This document shows positions 57,120 to 64,000 of a DNA stretch of 64,000 nucleotides, in pieces. The first letter of the stretch is position 1; every line of letters starts with the position of its first letter. Source of the stretch: Phellopilus nigrolimitatus (lineage: Eukaryota > Basidiomycota > Agaricomycetes > Hymenochaetales > Hymenochaetaceae); the NCBI GenBank assembly GCA_021029095.1, contig JAJOHG010000110.1, positions 25,774 through 89,773 of the forward strand. The letters run 5' to 3'. Under the pieces are notes generated by a model. The model worked only from the letters and a program-made list of their open reading frames with translations, was not told the DNA's origin and searched no databases. A program made the translations under genes and the position numbers.

Positions 57120-60100
57120 TAATTTCCAAAGACAGAATTGATACGCGTACTTATCGATGACTGTCTCGCACGGATTATTCGAGAAGTGTAACCAATATAC
57201 TACGTTCGAGGTCGCAGTAAACTTCAGGCACAATTCGATGGGGAAGGCGCGTCCCATTTGCGAAGACCGCGGGTTCAGGTGCTTCTTCTTTTTGTAACAA
57301 GCACGCACTAAATTCGAGGCATCCACAGTCTGCCAAGGAGAGCTTGATGCAGTGTATGTGTTGCAGATCGCAGCCATCTACCGAAATGGTGGAGATTTAG
57401 TACGGGACTTCTGGGAAGTTCAACTCGTACGTTCTCGGATGGCCTGCAAGATATTATTTCGAGAAGACTCGGAGCTTGAGCTGGACGGGAGATAGTGCGA
57501 GCCTCAGAGATATTAACGTTGCGGGTCACATAGCTAAAGGCTTGTCGAAGAGACAGCGTCTGTCCTTTGTCGTTGGGCTGGTTTTTTTTTTTTTTTCCTC
57601 GTGTCCAAAAGCGTTTTCGAACTCGCCTTCGAGAATTTTGTTTCAATGAAAGCAGGAACCGACATGCTTATTACTTGTAACTCCTTAGAGGAGAGCACCC
57701 TCGCCCTTCATCTCCTTGGTTCTTCGCCTCTGTGAGCATCGGCGCGCTAATGGCTCTGATTATAATGCGGGTTCCCGCTCCTCCACTGCGGGACGGGCGG
57801 GTGCAAAACTCTGTCCACGGGGTCAAACGGCTGCAATGCGAGTGTTCAGGAGATGAGAGAGCAGAGAGATTCGGGAAATGAGACTTACTGAAAAAGAGCG
57901 CGAAAGTGACAGCCTTTGATGAAGGTCATGAGACTGTGCTGGAGACAGACGCGCGCAGCTGTAGAGTATGTACATAGTCGACTAGTTTGAAATTGTTCAT
58001 AAGCTAGGGAAGCTCGAGCTTAGTGCGCATACATAACTGAGAAATCCTCTCCCTTGTATTCGGAGCTGCATATATGAGTAAGGAATACATGCGGAAATAA
58101 GTGGGAGTCTTCGGCTATTTCAGGGAGTTAGAACGTAGGTAACAGCCTAGAGTGAATTGGCGCCCGAGACAAGAGCACGGAGAAGCGCCGCTTGTTTGGG
58201 GAATCTCCTATCTCGGTTCAGAAAGCAGTAGAGAACAGCCCCAGTAAAGAAGACGGCGAACGAAGGCACGCTTCGATGTCTTCGCAGCCAAGCATCTCCA
58301 CATTCGAAGCGTCCCGAATGGTCTGCCAAGGATAGCCCGATATGCCGTATAGATTGCAGATCGCAGTTATGCGCCCGTTCACGAGGTTTCGACAAAGTTT
58401 CACGTGCGAGTATGTCCTTGGATGATTTTGGGGAGATTAAGTTCTCGAGTCTAGTTGCAGAAGGAGAGCGCAGAGGATTAGTCTTAGTGGTATTAGTCAA
58501 GATAGGCACCAGTAATGAGATTGAAGTGGACGTATACAAAAGGAAGCCTTCTGACTGTACAGTCGAGGCTCTTTAGACTCAGAGAAAGAACGAGCTGGCG
58601 TACTTGTGGCGAACTCAGACATGAACAGTTGGCTTGAACTCGTTAAGATGTTGCTGATCAGCCGCAGTGTAAAACTCCCAAAGATTAATGAGAAATTAAA
58701 CGGAATGTCCCGTTTGGCGCATGAACATTCGATTCTTGAAGGATCTTTACGGGAACACGAAAGATCTAGATAACGTTAACTGTCCATTTCCTCCTTCGAG
58801 ATCATGCATGTATGCACGCGTCCGTCAGGTAGATGTTCGTGCATATAGGAGATTGTTGCAAGTAGACCCGACGCTCGTGTTAGAGTCTTAAATGAAGCAT
58901 TCGCCGTAAATGAGGCGTTTGCGCGGTATGCCAAGGAAAGCTTGATATGCTGTAAGAAGTTCAGACCGCATGGTGGCTCCATCCACGGCGTTGAAGCGCC
59001 TTCAGTGCGAGAGCCTATTATACGAACTTTACGGAACCTGGAGGCATGCGTCCTCGGGTAGCCTATAACATAGTAGAGACCCGGAGCTTCAGTTGACTAT
59101 TGAAAGCAGTAGGTAGATCGCCGAAGTGTCCTCGAGAAGCAAAGCGTCGCCGCGCTTTCCCTGAGCCTGTGGTTCCGCATCTGAATGACCTGAGCACGTT
59201 TTGTTGGCATCCGTCACGCGTTCGAGCATGAGCACGTTTTTTATCCCCCATTTTCGAGATCCTTTTACGAAGGCAGTTAACAGCATTTGTACATGTAATA
59301 CGAGAACACGCCCCATATTTGCCATTCCGCCTTTGGCGACCGAACGCTCCAGCATAGTGTAGAACACGAGCTCCAACTAGTCTGCAGGTCGCTATTTTTT
59401 CAGGGACGAACCCGTTCACGGGCGTCTAAAACATTCCACGTGCGCAGGTGCTTGATGACTTCGGGGATTAAGTAAAGCCTGATGCAGTTTACAGAACAGA
59501 ACGCACGAGAAGATGGCATTCGAAAAACGATGGACACGAGACTGAGCTGGTGCTAGATGAACACAGTTGTCCACCATGCATTTAAATGTACATAGTCGAA
59601 AGAGCGCGCCCAGAGTGGAGAGCCATTAGGTATCGAAAAGAATGTGGGCAAAAAAAAAAAAGACCTGGGCCGGCATCAGAGAGCAAGGAAGGCGCGATCC
59701 TTCGATTATCACAGGGGCGTTAGAACGTGGGCGACAGTGCGGAAAGGCGTCCACGGAAAGAGAATAAGCATCGATGGCAACTCATTGGGGCATTTGACGA
59801 TCAGGAAGCATGGAAGCTGCGTCTGGTGGAGGGAAGAGAGACATGAAGATTTAATGAGAAACGCGGGGTATCACGACGCCGAAGGCATGATTGGAAAGAA
59901 GAAACGCGATCGCTAGCCCTTGGAGATCATGTAGTCGTCCCTCGAATCGGGCACGCGCATGGTAAAAGGTCCGCGCACCACAAACAGACAGACAGCAAGC
60001 GGAGGGACCTGATGTGCGGAGTGCATGAGTTTTCTGTATGAGAGTGCAAGGGATAGCGTTTGATGAAGATCACGAGGCCGCGCTGCGGTAGACGAGCGTC

Positions 60101-60384
60101 GGGGGGTCGTCTGTTTCGTTTTTGGCTCCAGCGAAGACGGTTGGTGCGCCTGCGCAGCGCTAATGAGAAATCTTAGCATTCTTAGGTGGGCGCGAAAGAG
60201 CGAGGAAGGAAGTCGGGGTCCTTCGAATGTCCCAGGGGAATTAGAACGTGGGTGGCAACCGGAACGGGATAGGCACGCAGGAAATAAGATAAGCGCCAGG
60301 GGACAGCCCATGTGGAAATTTGTCGATCATGAAGCGGGCGAAAGCGCGAAGGCTTCGGTGCGGAGGAAACGGAGAGCTTAGGAT
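57120..60384. repeat. Zone of diverged dispersed repeats
   Basis: Related blocks recur: ttagaacgt(a/g)gg(t/c) at about 58,125, 59,718 and 60,238, the last two within longer matching stretches (gcgaggaagg ... tccttcga ... gaagcatg/gaagcgggc ... atttaatga). A second family, tgccaagga(a/g)agcttgat ... ttgcagatcgcag, appears at about 57,340, 58,325 and 58,928, with cccgttcac at 58,375 and 59,409. A T-run of about 16 lies at 57,581-57,596 and an A-run at 59,650-59,661. No protein-coding frame is convincing. These look like decayed copies of a non-coding or badly eroded element. Confidence 0.55.
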
Positions 60385-61732
60385 TTAATGAAGGGGCGGG
60401 GCATCACCACGCCACTTTGGCATTAATCGACATGAGAGGCGAGTGCACGGGAAGAGAACACGGATTGATTGAACACTGATTGTCACACTCTCTCGGAATT
60501 TCGGAATTGCGTGCTCAGTGTTCGAGCGAGGGCGCGTACCCTTGCAGTTACAGGCAGTCAGCGGCCAGCAGCGCAGGAAGAAGCGGTACCGGTGTGGTCC
60601 TGTCCTGCAGACGCCGCTGCTGCAGCTGCCCCCCGCGGCGATTAGGCGTGCGTTTTTGAATGTGCTTACGTATTGATAGAGGCTCTCGCGCACTTCCTGA
60701 CCTTCCTTCATTGATGAGAGGGGAAAATAACCTCCGGGAGCACGAATGGGGCGGTTCTGGCTTCTAGTCGTTGATACATATCGACTGGAAGCGTTGGAGC
60801 TGTTGCTGTCGCAGCAATGGAAGACGAGTGCAGGATAGTACCGGCGGGCGGATCCTTTTAGATACTTTAGATACAGAAGGACAGAGGACAAAGCGAGCTC
60901 CGGAATCGCGTTATAGATAACTGGAGTCACCTCCTATCCGGAGAGGCGGACTTGGCAGGAAGCTGGGGCGAGCGCGAGGTCAGTCCTTCGAATGAGTAGG
61001 TTCTACTTAGTCCGGAGATATAATGGGAGCGCTGTCGCCTGACGACGTGAAGAGGCGATTGCAAATGTTGGAGAGTTGCGAAACGCCCGAGAAACGGGAG
61101 AGAAAGCGGATAACGGATAAACGAGGGTGACTTAGTGAATGGCGTGATAGTTTGCTTACCAGGGCCAGGGGGGCGATATAGAGGACCGGAAGCATAAGGC
61201 AAGCGCGGGAGGCAAATCCCGAAGTCAGAAGAGCATTGATCGGCGGCCAGCTCAGCATTTGAAGAGAAGATTGGGTTCAGCTAAAGGAGGGTGGCCAATT
61301 AGCCGAGATCGGCGGGGGAGCGTGGGGAGTCAGGCGACGAGAAACAAATATAATAGAGTAAGAGACGGTGGGCTTGCGTGTCCCGTGCAGATCACGAAGG
61401 GCGCGAAGATCGGTGTGGGCTGATGAGTGTGCGAGTGTGGCTCAGGCGAGCAGCAGATGACTGGCCTCCCGTACATGAAACACCAGGGACGTCGGAACAG
61501 GGCGCGCAGGGCGCACAGAGCTAATCTGCGCGCCGCTTATCGTCCAACAGCGATTTTTTGTGATTTGTTCCGCGAGTGGGAAGCGGCAGGAATCCGCAGG
61601 ATCGATGTGTGCAAGTGGACGCTTATGGCCGCGTGTGGTTGTCACGCGCTCACGTGCTGTCACCCTCGCTGCTGCTTTGCTTCCGCCTTCTGCTTCTCGT
61701 CCACCATGGTTCCCTCTCCTCCGCGATGCCCG
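60385..61732. other. No gene recognised; minus-strand frames of doubtful value
   Basis: Two minus-strand frames (60,385-60,930 and 60,927-61,258) are open but show no family signal and lack consistent codon bias. The last 300 bp is GC-rich promoter-like sequence for the next gene. Confidence 0.35.
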
Positions 61733-61739
61733 TATATAA
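61732..61739 (+). promoter_or_regulatory. TATA-like box of the Pro/Ser-rich gene
   Basis: gtatataac about 65-70 bp upstream of the ATG at 61,804. Confidence 0.45.
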
Positions 61740-61803
61740 CTGTTCTCCCAGAGAATGTCGGGCGTCACTTATCGCCACTCCTCGACAAAAATTCTGAGTC
61801 ATC

Positions 61804-62809
61804 ATGCCACCGAGCTACTCGTCGCGGCCGCGCCCCATCCTCAAGCACTCCCCCGCTTTCTCGTACAGCAGCAGCGCCTCGCCATCGCCCTCACCACTCG
61901 GCATGGGCGCGACTAGGGGCCCCGCGGTGCACTTCCCGCCGCACCCCGCCGCGCTTGCATGCACGTACGCCGCGCACAGTCCGGACGCGTACGACCGCTC
62001 GCCAATCGCCGTCGCCCCGAACGAGTGCGCGCTCCCCGCACGCGGGTGCCCCGGCCGCACGTACCGCCTTGGCGGCGGCGGAGACGTGGAGGATGAGGAT
62101 GATGACGGCGACGATGGGTACACGGAGTCGACGCCTGGCCGTGCGTGGAAGAGGAGCGACCACGCGCACCCGCGCGTGCGCGTCTTGGGGTTCGACACTA
62201 GTTATCGCTCCAGTAGCAGCGGAAGCGGTAAGCCCTTTCTCTCGACATTGTCTCTCGCGTTCATTAACTCATCAGCGTATACGTATGCACAGAATCATCC
62301 CGCCGCTCAGGCTCAGACAGCCCCGTCCAATCTCCGCCCTTGCCTTCCTCCGCCCGGCCGCCGCCCCTCATAGCCGACCTCTCCTCCTCCGATGCCTCAG
62401 AGGACTCCGACCACGCCTTCGGACCCATCCTCGATGAGCCATTCTCATCCATGTCCATGTCCGCCCCCCATTCCCACCAGCGCTCGCCCGCCGCCGCGCG
62501 TCTCGCGAAGCCAGCCCCCCGGCTCTCTCCCAAGGCCGACCCCGCGCAGCTTGCCTTCCTTCCGCATCCGCACTCGCACGCGCTCGCGCCGCCGTCGTCC
62601 GTGCCGTACCCGTACCCTCCGCGTCGGGCGCCGTTTCCTCAACTGCGAAGCGCGACGCGCGTGCCCCGTTACGCACCTCGGCGACTCACGTCCGGACGGG
62701 TCAGCGCACGCACAGCCGGAGCAGGACGCACGGGAGCCCAGTGTATGCACGCCGCTCTGCCGCTGGCGCCACGAGCGGGTGGGATGAAGGGTGCCTAGGC
62801 GGGTTCTAG
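61804..62809 (+). CDS. Pro/Ser-rich conserved basidiomycete protein, one frameshift
   Basis: Exon 1 from 61,804 (MPPSYSSRPRPILKHSPAFS) to about 62,228; a 57 nt intron (gtaagc ... cacag); exon 2 from about 62,286. The block AVHFPPHPAALACTYAAHSP, DAYDRSPIAVAPNECALPAR and GCPGRTYRLGG is a pattern I know from uncharacterised agaricomycete proteins. Long Ser/Pro/Asp-rich disorder follows. In frame with exon 1, exon 2 runs to a stop at 62,798, but the conserved-looking end DEGCLGGF then TAG (62,809) lies in another frame, entered after about 62,625. One inserted or missing base there would restore it. Function unknown; disordered, perhaps nuclear. Confidence 0.6.
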
Positions 62810-64000
62810 GCACACAAAGTAAGCATTCCTCGCCCACCGTTTTTGAACCTCTTCTGACTTCACGTTCAAGAAATCGAGTGTCAATGCAGCACTTCATAGG
62901 ACTCATTCTCCGTCAACGACCGACTCAAAATGTACCACTATTGTCTTTCTAGTCTCGTCTTCCCGTCGCCCCCTGCATCGTACTCCGCTCCCACTTCCGC
63001 CTTCATTTTCAAGATCTTTACGACGTTACACGAACAGTTCAACGACGCATCCATCCATCATTCCTATCGCTATTGCCACCGCTATTCTATCTTGTACCCA
63101 ATTTCACCCGTCTCATTGCATTTCATATTCCATAATCCGATCGGAAGCTCCTGTACCGATATCCTATATCGATTGTCCTGTCACCGTGCTTTCCTACCAC
63201 CCATTCGAATCCTGTACGACCAGCCCCGCTTTGTACGTGCCACTAATTGTACTTCTATTTTGTTCGCATTTGAATCTCTGCGCACCGCTACATGCGTTGA
63301 GGGCCTCTTCGGCCCACGTTAAGCTGCGTGTATGGGATCGTCTGTTACAGGATACGGATCCCAGGATCCTCGCACCGCCGCTGTTCTTCTGACCTCGCTT
63401 TTGGCTGCCATCTACAGCACTGCTGCGGCGCGAAATGACTGGGATATTCGCCGGAGTCTGCCGACCCGTGTCCGAGGAACCGCCGCAGACGTCTGCATCC
63501 GTAGCTTCTTTTGCGTGAGCCCTCCTCTTATTCCTCTTCTGCTCCTCTCGCTTCCTGAACGGCCTCGGCCTGATCTCTAAGGATGGCTTTATTATGGTCG
63601 TCTGTGTTACGGATGATGGCAGACTTCACTGGCTTCATATATGAGCTTCATTCGCTGAAATTATGTGTCATATCTTTATTCTTGCAGTGATCGTGCGTTG
63701 TGATCAGGACCGAGCCATATGTACATACGGCTTGTACCGCTTGGCCATGGGTCTGCGGTTTTCTTGTAAGAGTATCGGGACGCGCCGGTGCGCATTTCCA
63801 TGATCGCGTCGTTCTGCAAGTACGTGATAATATGCGTCTCTCTAAGAGCTTACTTTAGAGACTCGGGGCGCTGAGACCTGTGTGTCATCGCTTTTCGCAC
63901 ATATCTAGGTTAGAGAAGCATGAGATTATTGCGGTACACACTCGAGGCAGCGCTATGTGGAAATCGAAGTCGAAGGATGTTTCTGCATGAGCTGCTCTTA
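62810..64000. other. 3' flank; no gene recognised
   Basis: Pyrimidine-rich plus-strand sequence with short frames and no family signal. The first few hundred bases may be the 3' UTR of the preceding gene. Confidence 0.45.

Noticed and set aside
61427..62437. 336-codon plus-strand ORF overlapping the Pro/Ser-rich gene
   Set aside because: An alternate frame of very GC-rich sequence with Arg/Pro-rich nonsense; the frame from 61,804 has recognisable conserved text.

Overview
The window looks like nuclear DNA of a filamentous basidiomycete, probably a wood-decay agaricomycete. Intact genes carry many 45-70 nt GT-AG introns, coding exons are GC-rich, and there are a secreted A1 aspartic protease, a GH28 pectin-backbone hydrolase, a microsomal P450, a large Helitron with a Pif1-type helicase, and fragments of typical fungal housekeeping genes. 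Identities come from reading translations; no database was searched.

Layout. 1-2,160 holds about 2.5 diverged copies of an ~871 bp repeat. 2,161-7,266 is a 17-copy, ~302 bp satellite array. A T-run joins the array to 7.38-26 kb, a mosaic of broken host gene fragments that keep recognisable introns: tuberin (TSC2) without its GAP domain, a PFF1/ERMP1-like M28 protease, a KIN1-type kinase with ruined catalytic motifs, the C-terminal half of a MUB1/samB-like MYND protein fused to the N-terminal half of a phosphoketolase, a beta-rich hypothetical gene, acetate kinase split over both strands, and a second MUB1 piece. 27.1-34.7 kb is an intact autonomous Helitron on the minus strand. I join its long ORF to two short upstream exons, giving about 2,454 residues: HUH/two-Tyr Rep, Pif1 helicase and a C-terminal ubiquitin-protease-like (C19) domain.

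35.0-39.6 kb holds a frameshifted C2H2 zinc-finger gene, a third MUB1 piece, a coiled-coil fragment and a G-rich minisatellite. 40.6-43.3 kb has a 157-residue orphan ORF and an internally deleted SEC61-alpha pseudogene. 44.2-48.5 kb is healthy: an aspartic protease and a rhamnogalacturonase-type GH28 gene. 48.7-50.3 kb is a decayed helical-protein gene, 50.55-52.8 kb a P450, 54.4-55.1 kb an orphan ORF plus a fourth MUB1 piece, 55.8-57.1 kb an NAD(P)-dependent epimerase-like gene, 57.1-61.3 kb a zone of diverged repeats, and 61.8-62.8 kb a Pro/Ser-rich conserved basidiomycete gene with one frameshift.

The main point is the gene-fragment mosaic. One gene (MUB1-like) occurs as four different partial copies, one fused in frame to phosphoketolase, all near a complete Helitron. 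Retained introns argue for DNA-level copying rather than retroposition. Helitron capture is the natural hypothesis, but I could not fix element ends around the fragments. The many single-base frameshifts may be pseudogene decay or uncorrected indels; the uninterrupted 7.2 kb Helitron exon argues against a high error rate everywhere.
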